Both the position numbers and the translations under genes were made by a program. Shown here one piece after another: positions 24,081-35,150 of a DNA stretch of 64,000 nt. The first letter of the stretch is position 1. Each line of letters starts with the position of its first letter. Under the pieces are notes generated by a model. The model was not told where the DNA came from. It worked only from the letters and a program-made list of their open reading frames with translations, and did not search any database. Source of the stretch: Larimichthys crocea (taxonomy: Eukaryota; Chordata; Actinopteri; Sciaenidae); the NCBI RefSeq assembly GCF_000972845.2, contig NC_040022.1, positions 11,019,422-11,083,421 of the forward strand, given 5' to 3'.

Positions 24081-24291
24081 CAGCCCAGAAAGCACCCAGC
24101 CAGACAGGAAGAGGAAGAAAATGGACATGGACTTCTTCACTCACTACTCCAAAAAGGCTCCAACTAAGGCTCCATCCAGCACGGCCAAAGGGAAGCCTCA
24201 GAGGAAGAGGAAGTGGGATGTGTTGAGTGCTTCACATGTCAGCCTACGGAAAACTCCAGACAGCTTCTCACCAGAGAGGAAACGGATGAAG
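24081..24291 (+). CDS. Candidate internal exon, unrecognised basic protein
   Basis: A 211-bp open segment lies between an acceptor-like 'ggtccatgcag' and a consensus donor 'atgaag|gtgaga'. In the open frame it encodes about 70 residues: SPESTQPDRKRKKMDMDFF, then THYSKKAP, then KGKPQRKRKWDVLSASHV, then SLRKTPDSFSPERKRMK. The Lys/Arg-rich clusters look like nuclear localisation signals, and 'MDFF' before a basic stretch is reminiscent of, but does not fit, a PCNA-binding motif. The polypyrimidine tract is weak. I do not recognise the gene, and no adjoining exon was found. It may be an exon of an unseen gene, an exon remnant or chance. Confidence 0.3.
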
Positions 24292-24763
24292 GTGAGACTG
24301 GGTGAGTTGGAAACACACTCATCTTTGACTCCCATTCAATGGGTTTCCACCATGCGAGGTTATCAAGCAAAACTGATCAGAAGCAAATATTCATTTATAT
24401 ATAACTGCAGCTATGTTGCACTAATGCAAAAAATTCTAAATCTGTTTTTATATTAAACATTACAATATACAGTGTCCCTTTAAAGCATACTACCAGTTTC
24501 AAAGTTGTCAGACCTTTTCTGTTTATCTCCACAGTATACTATATAAAGTAATAAAAATGAAGGTCAATGAGTGATGAGCACCATATGATACTGAGGGAAT
24601 ATGTTTGCATATATTTTGCAGTGCCTTACAAAGTGGACAACTTGCATTGCAACTTATGCAGTATGGCACACTTTAAATTTACGTTTATTTGTGTTACAAT
24701 TAGAAAGTACTACATCAAAAACTTTAACTCTACTGTGGGAATAAAGGCAGGTTCGTTCAGCTT
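24292..24763. other. No gene recognised
   Basis: AT-rich, non-coding in appearance. Confidence 0.4.
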
Positions 24764-24905
24764 TTAGTCATTTAGCTGATGCTTTTATCCAAAGCGACTT
24801 ACACTGAGCAATTTGGGGTTCAGTATCTTGCCCAAGGACGCTTTGACATGCATCATCAGATTAGTGGACGACCTGTGCCACAGCTCCACCTCCTGAACCA
24901 CAGCT
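24764..24905 (+). repeat. Dispersed fish repeat, CATTTAGC...GCTTTTATCC core
   Basis: It begins 'tagtcatttagctgatgctt' then 'ttatccaaagcgacttacac', and continues with 'ttcagtatcttgcccaagg'. The core matches the repeat at 12,460. Confidence 0.65.
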
Positions 24906-27900
24906 GCCCTGTTCAAATTAGCAAACTACACTGTCACAATAAATATTCTAATAAATTTGGCAAAAGGACTAAGTGAGCAGAGTATTGTATAAAAATACAA
25001 TGGAGCAGAGAATCAGACGAACTTTCTTAGCACAGTGATAATTTAAAATTCATAGTGCTATAATACACTGCTATACTGCTACTACTAACAGTAACAATAA
25101 TCAGTCTGATAATAATTGGTTTGATTCATACAATACATACATGTGTAAATATGTCACGTAGTTCATTTGTTTCTCTTTTGTCTGATTTTACGTCCGGTAG
25201 CTTGCATGGGGTATTTTATTTTGAAAATCCAGCATATTCTCTATGCTTTTTCTGTGTCTGGCTTCCTCAAGTTGTCTCTTGTCAGCATTGACTATAACGG
25301 CCACGTATCACTGCCTGTTGGAATTTGGGAGTTTCGGAGCCAGCATGACAAAAGTGGCAAACTGACTTGTTCAAAAATTGACATTATGGCTCCCCCCTCC
25401 ACCCCACATCATAAACTGTGATCAGTTTTTCTGCACCAGATGCATACTTCCGTTTTGATGCCATTGTTTATGGTGCCTACCGTTATTCTCCTCACTTCAG
25501 TGAATATCTGTCAATCCCCGTAATACCTGTCGGCACTACAAATTAGGGGGTTTGCCTGGCTATAAATAAAGACAGGTACTTTTAATTCTCCCAAAATATA
25601 CTGAGAATCAACTTGCAGTTTGGGGGCCCCTGGTGGCTGTGGGGCCCTATGCAGCCGCATAGTCTGCATATAGCAAGAAACGGCTCTGAAGAACTGTCTT
25701 TAACATCTATCTATGAAATCACACAACCTGACAAATAACCAAAGAAGACCATGCTTGTAAAGGTTTTTATATAAAGTACCTGTAACAGTTGATCAAATTA
25801 TTCTTATTTCTCACATACATATTCATACATCCACATAGTAACAGACTGCAGCATCAGCACTCTAGTAACACTAGTAGCCTTGACTTTTGTTCAACAAAGA
25901 TTCTTGTTTACACAATATGATTCACAAATGAAAAGGAAGGAAAACCATAATAACTTCATCATCATTTTCATAAGCTTCATATGTTACACGATAGTTTTTG
26001 TCTTGTACGTGTTGCAAGATAAAATATGGCACATAGTTATGTTGATCGATGATGAGAGCACGTGTAGGAGGGGGTGTAGTCAACCCATATATATCTCTCC
26101 AATTCTAGAAAAAGGTTCATTTGGCGGACAGGTTTCTTGTCCTGGCTTCCTTGTCTCTGTTTTTATGGTCCTGGCGCAACTGGAAGGACCGGGGCACGTG
26201 AAAGCAAAAAATTGTGGAAAAATCTTCTTCGTTTCACAGATAAATGCATCTTCTCTTGTCTGTCAAAGGTTGTCAACTGACATTCACATGATAGTGAATA
26301 AATGACATATAATACTCTGAGTGTATGTGCATGTGTGTTCAAAACCCTACCCTGCTTTCTACCTAGGATAGGGTGTCAAATTTTGATTTCATATAATTGA
26401 CCGTTTGCTAAATCCCTCCCTCCACTAAGTTTCGCAACTATCACTAGGCACAGCAGGCCTGTCAAACCTTGGATTTCTCTACATGCCAAAAGCAAAATAA
26501 TAAAAATATTTTAATAATGTAGTAAGAGAAATACCAATCCTTGAACCCATACACCTGATGCTAACTAGCTTTACTTTACAGGGCCAAGGAGCACATACAG
26601 TACATTAGTTTCTTGGCCTTCAGGTGACATAAAAAAGCCACATTCACAAATAGAACATCCTCTGTGTAGTATTTTGCTACTGTGAGAAAGCCAGTCCTGG
26701 ACGCAAACAGAGTATGTCCTGCTACTTATTGGATCGAACCACTGACTAAGATAATATTATGTCGGGATAACACTTTACATAAAAATATTATATGTTAAAA
26801 TATTAAGACAACCAGCTCTGTGCTGCAATGCAAGAACAATACCATTTGTTTTTCTGTCTTCTACAAGAACCATCAACTGGTGGGGTTGCTAACTTTAGCA
26901 GGATATCATGTATGTGGCCGTCAAGTGCATATTTAAGAGCACTTTACAGTCACTTTTAAGTCAGGTGGAACAATAAAAAAGTCTAGTGAGCTAACATTAA
27001 TTCAAATCAAATTAGCAGGACTTAACGAACGGTCAATTAAACTTAAGGATTGAACATGAAGAATCAGGTAGCAGTTTTGGATTTCAACATAAAAAGTAGT
27101 CATTCCTCTACTGAATCTGGGTGAAATAGACAAATTAGTTTTTTCTTTCAGTTCACAAATCATCTTGTCTCCTTCCCTTTTTCTTCATTAACCTGCTGTG
27201 ATATCATTCCAAAGACACTACTTTCAGTTTGGATCTACAACAAATTAAGAAAAGAACAATGATCATACAACAGTCATCTTGGGAATGCCATTCAGAGAAA
27301 TGCTACTTTGTACACTGTTCAACCCATCAGAAACAGCTAAGAGGAAGGACATGTAAACAGGCTTGTTTGCCATGGATTCATTCTTCATGTGCATATTTGT
27401 CTCATGAGGTCCGACTCTGCATCAAGGCTACATTATTTTTACAGCATGGTACCTACTGCAGCCCAATCAGTTATCATCTGAACACAGAACACAACCAGAG
27501 TTAAAACATCATCTGCATTGTGCAGACACCCAGTCTGGAAACAGGCTTGGTATTCTGTTTTGTTAACAAATTTTTAAAATCCAATTCCCTGTGTGTTTTT
27601 AGTAAATAGGGAACTGTTATTTTAGTTTTCATCATGTAATACAGCAGGCCAAATATCTTTTTTTTTTTTTTAGAAATTCACTAACAGAATGCTGACTGCT
27701 CCAGCTCTCAGTGACTACAATTTTGGCTTACATTTTGCAAAATGACACATAAAACTTTATATTAAAATCACAAGCTTTCCATTTTGACTCCATGTCCTTG
27801 CCACCTGAACAAAGTCTCTCTTCTATGGTCCACATCTCTGACGTGTGTAGCAACATCGTGGAAAAAGCTCGTCCGTGATTCCTTGATAGTCTTTGTTGTT

Positions 27901-28189
27901 CAGCAGTCAGAGACTTTTGAGCTGGCTCATGTTTCTTTGTGTTTTCATGTCTTTTGTATGAAGTAATGAGTCTTTAGAACGATATGGCACAAGATCTCTG
28001 CGCCGTTTGAGAAGGCAGAGCTTTTCTAAAATTGACAGTTTATTGGCTACGGTTAGACTTAGTGATGTGACATCATCAAGGCAAGGAATCTCTTGAGGCA
28101 TGCGGTTGAATTTTTACATGGAGTTCAGTTGTTGTACGAGGTCTTCAGTGGTTCTGGAACTATGTTTTTTACCTGAAAATATGATGTTT
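24906..28189. other. No gene recognised
   Basis: About 3.3 kb with no convincing exon. A short repeat-like stretch at 25,618-25,690 ('gggggcccctggtggctgtg', 'ccctatgcagccgcatagtc') looks like a fragment of a fish transposon. Frames at 25,880-26,305 and 27,229-27,504 have no motif I know. Confidence 0.4.
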
Positions 28190-28385
28190 TCGTTACCTTA
28201 GAATCAGCCTTTTATATCTAAAGATGCTATAGGTTCTCTTCCATTGTGGCATCCACCATGTTGAACCAAACACTGGCTCTATATAGGGCTTTTTGGAGCT
28301 TTTGAACGTTTCGTGGCTACCATCATTTATCCTCAACAACTACACTTCTAGATGCCGTTAAATTCTACACACTAGTCCTTTAAAA
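28190..28385 (+). repeat. Dispersed fish repeat B, diverged copy
   Basis: Blocks 'ccttagaatcagccttttat', 'ccaccatgttgaaccaaaca' and 'ctggctctatatagggc' align with the family at 21,180, minus the central 'tctacagtagcccagaa' block. Confidence 0.55.
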
Positions 28386-29275
28386 TTTCTAGAGAGGTCT
28401 CTCATATTATCCATTTGCTGGGTTAGGACATCTTCTGCTTCAATTTGGACCTTTTAAATGTGTCTGTTAACTGTATTGAACTGAATTGCTGGATTACCCT
28501 TTAAAAATCCAAATGTTCAGCCCTCCTAGGCAACAACTGGATTCTAAAAGGAGGAACTATTTAATCTTGAAGGGGTCTTTTGTGCCCTAAGCACCACTGG
28601 AACCAAGAACAATCCTTGCATTTGCCTTTATCGACGTACAGTATGTGTAGCATAGGCAAGGGTACAACTAGCCTTCCACACGTTCCATTTATCAGAGTGT
28701 GTTTGTGCCGAGTCGCCTCGATGTCACATCACTGAGTCTAGCGCTCAGCAGTTCAGCATGGCGTCCGCTCAGTCTCTTCTGTAACATGTGGTGCGGTGTG
28801 CCCAACACAAAGCAGCATGCTAGGAAACCTATAGAAGCACACATGCATGTCAAACAACTCAGTGAATAAGTAAGCCATTGGGGTCAACAGACCAGATAGT
28901 CTCTAAATATGGGACAACTGGATTGGACTGGACCACAACTGGACAGGACAGGACCAGTTCAGACCGGACTGGAGCAGAATGACAGAGAGAGAGCGAGAGA
29001 GAGAATGTGTGTTGTTTTAGTTTGTTGCTGCGAAGAGTAATGAACAAAGGACAGAAGGGGGGAGGGGGTCCCTTTGAGCCGAGTGGCTACGGCAACATCA
29101 AAGCATCGTTTTGGAAGAAAAGTCACATCTACACTTGGAGCGTCTGCCCCCGCCCACACACACCTGGAATATAATAACATTTTCCATTGGTTGAGACTGA
29201 TCACGTGATCTTGTCTCTAAAAATGTCATTCACGAGTCGGCTCCACCGATCATTCAGATAGTACGAAGCACACAA
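28386..29275. other. No gene recognised; possible promoter near 29.05-29.28 kb
   Basis: The last 230 bp contain a CCATTGG box, 'gatcacgtgatc' and a donor-like 'caac|gtgagt' at 29,275/29,276. This could be a first non-coding exon, but nothing proves transcription. Confidence 0.25.
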
Positions 29276-29304
29276 CGTGAGTGCAGTGTTTCCAAACAGA
29301 ATTA

Positions 29305-29308
29305 TTTT

Positions 29309-29399
<91 letters not shown>
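29305..29399. repeat. (TTTC)n microsatellite
   Basis: Uninterrupted TTTC tetranucleotide run of about 24 units. It lies just upstream of a splice-acceptor-like 'ggtcattcag' at 29,417-29,426 and would act as its pyrimidine tract if that site is used. Confidence 0.95.
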
Positions 29400-29426
29400 G
29401 TAAATTGTTTTCCTGTGGTCATTCAG

Positions 29427-29473
29427 GTGAGCACCAGTATGGCCTGCAGGAGAAAGTGCAGGGGAACAGGAAG
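29427..29473 (+). other. Candidate 47-bp exon, function unknown
   Basis: It is bounded by 'tcattcag|' and '|gtatta'. It contains an ATG (29,439) with A at -3 and G at +4, giving MACRRKCRGTG before the donor; another frame reads EHQYGLQEKVQGNRK. Together with the donor at 29,275 it could form a tiny two-exon gene start. No product is recognised and chance is likely. Confidence 0.2.
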
Positions 29474-30753
29474 GTATTAAATAATTCCCCTTGTAAAATA
29501 CGCCTTGAAGGCATCAGTATTGCATTTTCCCGTGTTTTTGTAAATGTAAACAGCTTACAGGAGGGCTTCTTTAAAGATTATTAATCTGCACCCAAGGGAT
29601 TAGCATTTCATACTCTTAAAAATAAATAACTGATCTCCTAATTCACAGCAGATTAGACTGGATAAACCCAAATGTTCCCTTAAATGTACACTACTTTATG
29701 TGAGATGCGAATTAATTCATCCACTACAGTACAATTTCGCCAATACAGGTATAGGTATATTCTGGCTCATCCATGTTATGGTATCATGTAATGCTCTTAA
29801 AGTTTCAACAGTGGATTTTGCAGCCAGTGTTGGTGAGTGCAATAAGCTTGGGCAGGACAATGGGAATAAGGTAAAGTGGAGTTGGCAATAAGCAGGTGGT
29901 CATGTGCAAGGATGTATGAAGTGACCTCATGCAAGGTGGTTTTGACATTTCTCTATAGTGAAAATGCCTGGATGCTATCACACAGTGTCATCGCATCAAT
30001 ATCCTGTATCTTTATATTTATAATATCCACCCTCAGTTTGTGTTGTCTGGCGTTTCTAAATCCATTTCTTCAAAAGACAGAAAAATACAGATCAGTCAGA
30101 TTTCATCATGTTGCAACAAGGTACAGGTCAGACTGATGCGTGTCTCTGGACCGGAGGCAACAGAATCAAAGATAGCTATCTGTTTCTCACAGCCTGTTAA
30201 TGTCACATCACCATAGCACCCCTTGTCTGTGTTGTCAGTTACACCGTTTTCGAAAAACTAACGATCATATCTCTGCCTTGAGGCTTTTTATTGTCACATC
30301 ATGGGCCAATTGACCCAAGTGTTGGGTAGCAACAAGTCACCTGTCAGTCTCGAGAATCTAATCAGATCCAATCATGTCAGATAATGTGGCTCATGGTGAG
30401 GCCAGCACCACTGTAACCTCAATTTGATCTGCTTTTTTGCAGTAAAAGTGCCCTGCAGCTAACTGCTACCTTCAGGCGAGACACTGCAGTCGAGTTAGCG
30501 TGTCTGTATGAAAGGCTGATAATGTTTAGGTGGCTCTTTACCCAACAATTGAAATGCTTTGATTAATCCCAAAGCTCTTTGTTCTGGGTTACAAACAAAA
30601 ATAAATTAAATTTGATTAATGATAAACTAGTAGAGACGCCAGACAACAGTACTGCTCCAAGGTATCGCTACACTGCATTACATTAGTGCACCTGTCCTCA
30701 ACCTATTAACTCCATTAATCTTTCTATCCATCCATCCTTCCTTCCCCCCTCCC
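29474..30753. other. No coding gene recognised; includes probable cdk5r1 3' UTR
   Basis: The part next to the cdk5r1 stop codon should be its 3' untranslated region on the minus strand. No obvious polyadenylation site was fixed. No other exon is seen. Confidence 0.4.
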
Positions 30754-31892
30754 TTATCGGTCAAGGCCTATGAGGAGTTTGGTCTTTTCCTCCTCTTTCT
30801 TGCTCTCGTTCTTCAGGTCAGCAAACACCTGGGTGAAGAAGTGTGGGTCGGTGTTGATCTGGAGCATCTTGCCGCTCATGCGGTTGATGATCTCCAAGCA
30901 GCGGTCCCAGAAGGCTTCCTTCTCTGCCTCGACCAGGAAGGGCTTCAGCGGGTAGGAGATCTCGTTACCCATGTAGGAGTAGGACAGGTAGAGGCAGGTG
31001 AGCAGTGAGGCCTGCAACTCGCGCTCGGAGGCCACCTCGGACGAGACCACATCACGGCACAGCATGTAGAGGAAGACCACATTGGCCGGCGTGATGAAGC
31101 CCTGATCCTGCCACCCCTGTAGGAGGAGGGAACGGTCCACGTTACGCAGCCAGAGCACCGGATCTGTAGGGGATAGACGCTTCAGTCGGTAACACCGACG
31201 GCACAGGAACTCACCCAGGCTGCGCATCAGTTCGCTGGTGGAGGCCTGGACCGGAGAGACAGAAATAAATAGAAAAAGGTAAGAAAGAGAATCGGAAAAA
31301 TTAGGCAGCAGCAAGTTTGAGAAGCAAAAGATGATAGAATGCAAAAAAAGACCAAAAGGGAAACTAGGATTAGGGTCACCTGGACGATGACACGTTTTGG
31401 AGTGCCTGCTGCAGTAGATGGCTGGATCCCGGAGCCTGTGAGGGAATTCTTTTTGGCAGCAACAGTTACTACATTAGCCAGGGTCTTGGAGGTGGGCAGG
31501 AGGGAGGAGGTAGTGGTGGTAGTGGCCGAGGGGTCCTGGTTTGATGTGTAAGATGAAAGGTTAGCGCAGGACTGAGACTTCTTCAGCTTCAGGCTGTTGG
31601 AGGCTGAGTTGGCCATGGCAGTGGCATGGCCATCTGGAGAGCTCCCTTTCCCACCATCCCCGGCTTCTGACTGCAGCTTCTTGGAGCCCTTCCTCTTCGC
31701 CGATACAGCCACGATGCGTTTCCATGGCAACACATTGATGATCGAGGGCCGTTTGAGGGACTTTGCGGCTGCTGCAGCATCCTTGGCGTTCTTGCTGTTC
31801 TGGACCGCTGTGTAGTGGCCCACCGTTGCCGGGCCATCCTCAAACAGGACTGCCTTACGGTAGCTGGGAGACAACGACAATACCGTACCCAT
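30754..31892 (-). CDS. cdk5r1: Cyclin-dependent kinase 5 activator 1 (p35)
   Basis: Two coding exons: 31,892-31,380 and 31,245-30,754, joined phase 0 over a 134-bp GT-AG intron, giving 334 residues (human p35 has 307). The start [13 protein letters not shown] keeps the N-myristoylation glycine and matches p35, followed by [14 protein letters not shown] and [20 protein letters not shown]. Exon 2 encodes the cyclin-fold Cdk5-binding domain: [73 protein letters not shown] and final LLIGLDR. The ATG has an ideal context (CACCATGG). p39 (cdk5r2) fits worse. p35 binds and activates Cdk5 at neuronal membranes, controlling migration and cytoskeleton. The middle linker (about 71-165) is Ser/Thr/Ala-rich and diverged. 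Whether this is the teleost a or b copy cannot be told. Confidence 0.96.
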
Positions 31893-32024
31893 GGTGCCTA
31901 CGTAAGAGTTAGCAGTGGGATGGAGGAAGGGTGGAGTGGGGAGCAGGTGGGTAAAAGCTCTTTGGTAGGTCTTGACAAAGAGCTAGAGGGGACCAAAGTG
32001 TCTCACTTTTGGAGGAAGTCGAAT
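31893..32024 (-). other. cdk5r1: Probable cdk5r1 5' UTR part of the first coding exon
   Basis: On the minus strand 'gttctttgctcacag|attcg' at 32,025/32,024 is a good acceptor, 132 bp before the ATG. It suggests that an upstream non-coding exon, perhaps in the CpG-rich region near 34.2-34.8 kb, is spliced here. Confidence 0.45.
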
Positions 32025-32285
32025 CTGTGAGCAAAGAACAGGAAGCAGAATAAATATTCTATTAGTTACATTGCATGTAGTAAACAACGCACAATTAAGC
32101 CAAAAAAAAAAGAGGTCCATTTATGAGGCTTTTCTAAACTGGTTTCATGTTTTCAAGAGTTCTAAGGCCTTCACGCTGGAGTTTTGAACTGTTTTGTGAG
32201 GAGTAAGTGAAGAGGAATCTGATATCTGAATGGTTCACTTGTCATTTTTTTCTGGAGCTTTAAAGTGACCAGACTTATGACTGAA
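32025..32285. other. No feature recognised, probably cdk5r1 5' UTR intron
   Basis: Non-coding between the proposed acceptor and the SINE. Confidence 0.4.
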
Positions 32286-32287
32286 TA

Positions 32288-32565
32288 TCAGGACAACTGT
32301 GGCTCAGGAGGTAGAGTAGGTTGTCCACTAATCAGAACAACAGTGGTTTGATCGGAGGATGCTTCTGCATGTCAAAGTGTCCTTGGGCAAGACTATACTT
32401 CCAAATGCTGTACCAGTGTGTGTGAATGTGATTAGCTCCCTGAGCTGTTGGCACCTTTGCCATTGTTAGAACAAATGAGTGAATGTCAAATGTAGCGCAA
32501 GAGAGCCTTGAGTGGTCGGATGAGGCGCTATAGAAGTACAGTCCAATTATCATTTACCATTCCCT
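32288..32565 (+). mobile_element. tRNA-derived SINE
   Basis: It starts 'gtggctcaggaggtagagta' with an A-box-like head, then 'aacagtggtttgatcggagg' (B-box region). It continues 'tgcatgtcaaagtgtccttg', 'gtgtgtgaatgtgattagct' and the tail 'gagccttgagtggtcggatg'. This order is typical of a widespread fish tRNA-derived SINE. Moderately diverged; complete or nearly so. Confidence 0.75.
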
Positions 32566-33724
32566 TGGAGCTGCAGGAAAAATCAGGCTGGGCCTTCCCT
32601 ACTACTACCAGGTACCCTTAAGGAAGTCCCTAAACCCCAACCACTCCGGTGTAGCTGCTCGGTTGTCAGCACATCAGACTGTGGTTGTACTGGACTGCTT
32701 CCAGGTGTGAATGTGTAACTGGGTTTATGTTATCAGGCATTCCTGAAAAAGAAAGTACTGCTCTCTGGGAAACCCCTTAGAATTTTCAAGGTCAGAAATG
32801 AATTTAGCATGTTATAATGAGCGAGTAAGGAGGAAAGTTATCACCTATTCATTCTTTTTTTAAAGATTTCAGTCGCATCTCACAGTCTTCCCTGAGCTGA
32901 TGGAGTTTGCTCAGTATGGATCAAACTGATTTTCCATGGTGAGGTTGCAGTCCTCTAGCAACCGATATAAAAAAAGCAAACCCCAATTGCCTTAAGAGGA
33001 CCACAATTATTTGGGCAAACCACAGTTTTTATTAGATTTTTGGGAGAGTGAATCAGAAGAAAGCCTAAAAAAAATGAATTTTACAAAAACACTTGAACAT
33101 TTAGCTATGATAATTGCCGTAATTAATCAAAATGAATAGAACATTATGCATACATGATTTTATTATGTTTTATCTGAGATCTGAACATGACTGAAAATCT
33201 CAATATACATTGCATGGCATTCCTTCACAGTAATACAGACCACAGCACCTGTGCACTAAAAGCTCAACAGTGGTCACATAAAAGAGTCTGCTGTTTATTT
33301 TCCTGTCAGAATAAATCAGCATGGCTCGGTAGTTTAGCAGAATGAACCTCAGCTGTACCGAGCCTCAATGTGTTTAAATAAACGTGTTGCTTTATGTCTG
33401 CCTACATAAAACATCACCCATCCTCTGTCACGTCCGCGTAACGCGGGCCTGCCGCCGCTCCACACTCACTGCTCAGCAGGATTATATAAGAACCAAGATA
33501 AGGCCACAGAGGCATGAGAAGGAAATGTGCGCAAGCATCCATCTTAGCTTCAAAATGGAAGCCTTGAAAACAGCCCCTCCAACAAGGCAGCTCCAGAAAC
33601 ATCAGCTGAGAGGCCCGAGCTCTTATATATCTACATCCTGAACATGAGAAACGTGATGCTGCTGACTGTAATCTTTATATAATCTATTTTTAGCACCATA
33701 AGTCATCTGAATATGAAGACCAGA

Positions 33725-33726
<2 letters not shown>
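32566..33726. other. No gene recognised
   Basis: Non-coding in appearance. 'ggttgtactggactgcttccaggtgtgaa' near 32,690 may be another SINE fragment. Confidence 0.4.

Positions 33727-33765
<39 letters not shown>
33727..33765. repeat. (CA)n microsatellite
   Basis: Uninterrupted CA run of about 19 units. Confidence 0.95.
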
Positions 33766-33767
<2 letters not shown>

Positions 33768-34189
33768 GTACATTGTGGTTATTGGTATAATCTGAGCTCT
33801 CCCATGAGGATGTTTTTATGTTTTAATGACTTGCATGGATGAAAGAAATGCTGTTCCCACATGCAGTTTGTGTTTTCCTACCTTCTAATTAATCGACTCT
33901 TCTTGTAGGCTCCATATATCACACCTTGACCCCCCCCTCACTGCTGAGCAAATGCGGTCAAAATGTGAAAACGCTTTCCACACCGACACACACACACAGG
34001 CTGACCAGGGTCCAGGGCGTGAAAAAAACGGGGCTCGGACCCTGCTAATACACAACCCCCCACACCACACAGGCCGTCGCAGGTTCGCGTCCCGGTTGGG
34101 CTTCAAAGCTTCATTTATGAAAAAGAAGTCCCTCTCTCTCCTCGATGGGAATCCAGATGCGAAGCAGATGCGAAACGTGCTTTAGTCCT

Positions 34190-34760
34190 TCGCTCGCAGC
34201 GAGTCGGAAGATGTTTTCCATTGAGAGGGCGAGAATCTCTACGGTCACGGCTGTGAGATGAAGCTCCCTCACTCATAAATAAATCAGCTCATATCGTCCA
34301 AAAAAAAAAAAAAGCTAAATCAAAACAAAGGCGGAGAATACGGAGAGAGAGAGGAAAATGGCCACTATGAAGTCCAAAAATAGACAGCAGCTTAAAGCCT
34401 CAGCAATGCAAACCTGCCAGAGAGAGAGAGAGAGAGATAGCGAGGACCCGTTGCATTGATGCGGGCATCTGCAGTTATTCGGGTTGGATGTGGGAGAGAA
34501 ACGGCGCCCTCTGATTGGCTGCTGCCGGGATGCTGCCGCCGCTCAGCGTCGCCGTTGTCGCCGAAGCCATTGGCCGCCGACGGCCTCCAGCCTATCGGAG
34601 AGTGAGCTGTCCGAGGTGCTGAACCTGCCGAGCAGATGTGTGAAAGCTGCTGCTGCTGCTGAGGAGGAGGAGGGAGGAGGAGGAGGAGGAGGGGGGATGC
34701 TGAGGATGAACGCGGAGGATTTTATGAATCAGTGTGAGTAGGCCGAGCCCCACTAACACT
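34190..34760. promoter_or_regulatory. CpG-rich region, probable cdk5r1 promoter
   Basis: A CpG-dense stretch with CCAAT/ATTGG boxes ('ctctgattggctgctgccgg', 'gccattggccgccgacgg') about 2.4 kb upstream of the cdk5r1 ATG. It is the only CpG-rich region near that gene, so it is the likely start of transcription. On the plus strand a frame 34,484-34,741 ends in MLRMNAEDFMNQ next to 'cagt|gtgagt', a good donor, so a divergent plus-strand transcript is possible. A GGA-repeat (34,660-34,693) encodes Glu/Gly runs in that frame. Confidence 0.5.
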
Positions 34761-34964
34761 GTGAGAGCGAAATCCGCCTACAGGCTGCTGCTGTAACAGA
34801 GCTGCTGCCGTATGGGGGGGAGGTGGTGGACAGAAGGTGAATTCCCTACATTTTATTTACTGGAGATGAACCATCCGAACGCTTCTCAGAAAGAAAGATA
34901 GTAGTCTACACTTTGTTTTACCCTATTACATTTGTTCGATTATTCTTCAGGTTATGATTTTACA

Positions 34965-35150
34965 TGCCGCCTCACAGTGAGAAATATTCCTGGTTCAAAC
35001 CTCGTCTGTGGACTTTCTGTGTGGGTTCTCTCCCTGGCTTCCTCCTACAGTCCAAAGACATGAACCTTAACAGGTTCATTGGTGACTCTAAATTGCCTGT
35101 AGGTGTGAGTGTGAATGGTTGTTTGTCTCTATGTGGTGGATGGATGAATG
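34965..35150 (+). repeat. Dispersed fish repeat D
   Basis: Blocks 'gccgcctcacagtgagaaat', 'ctcctacagtccaaagacat', 'ggtgactctaaattgcctgt' and 'ggtgtgagtgtgaatggttg' match the common fish repeat also present at 21,683-21,898, here with the middle part kept. Confidence 0.75.

Noticed and set aside
25880..26305. 141-codon plus-strand open frame
   Set aside because: AT-rich, no domain, no splice sites of quality; treated as chance.
28959..29050. Repeated 'ggactggaccacaactggacaggacagg' stretch as a tandem repeat locus
   Set aside because: Only loosely repetitive (GGAC words) over about 60 bp with no consistent unit.
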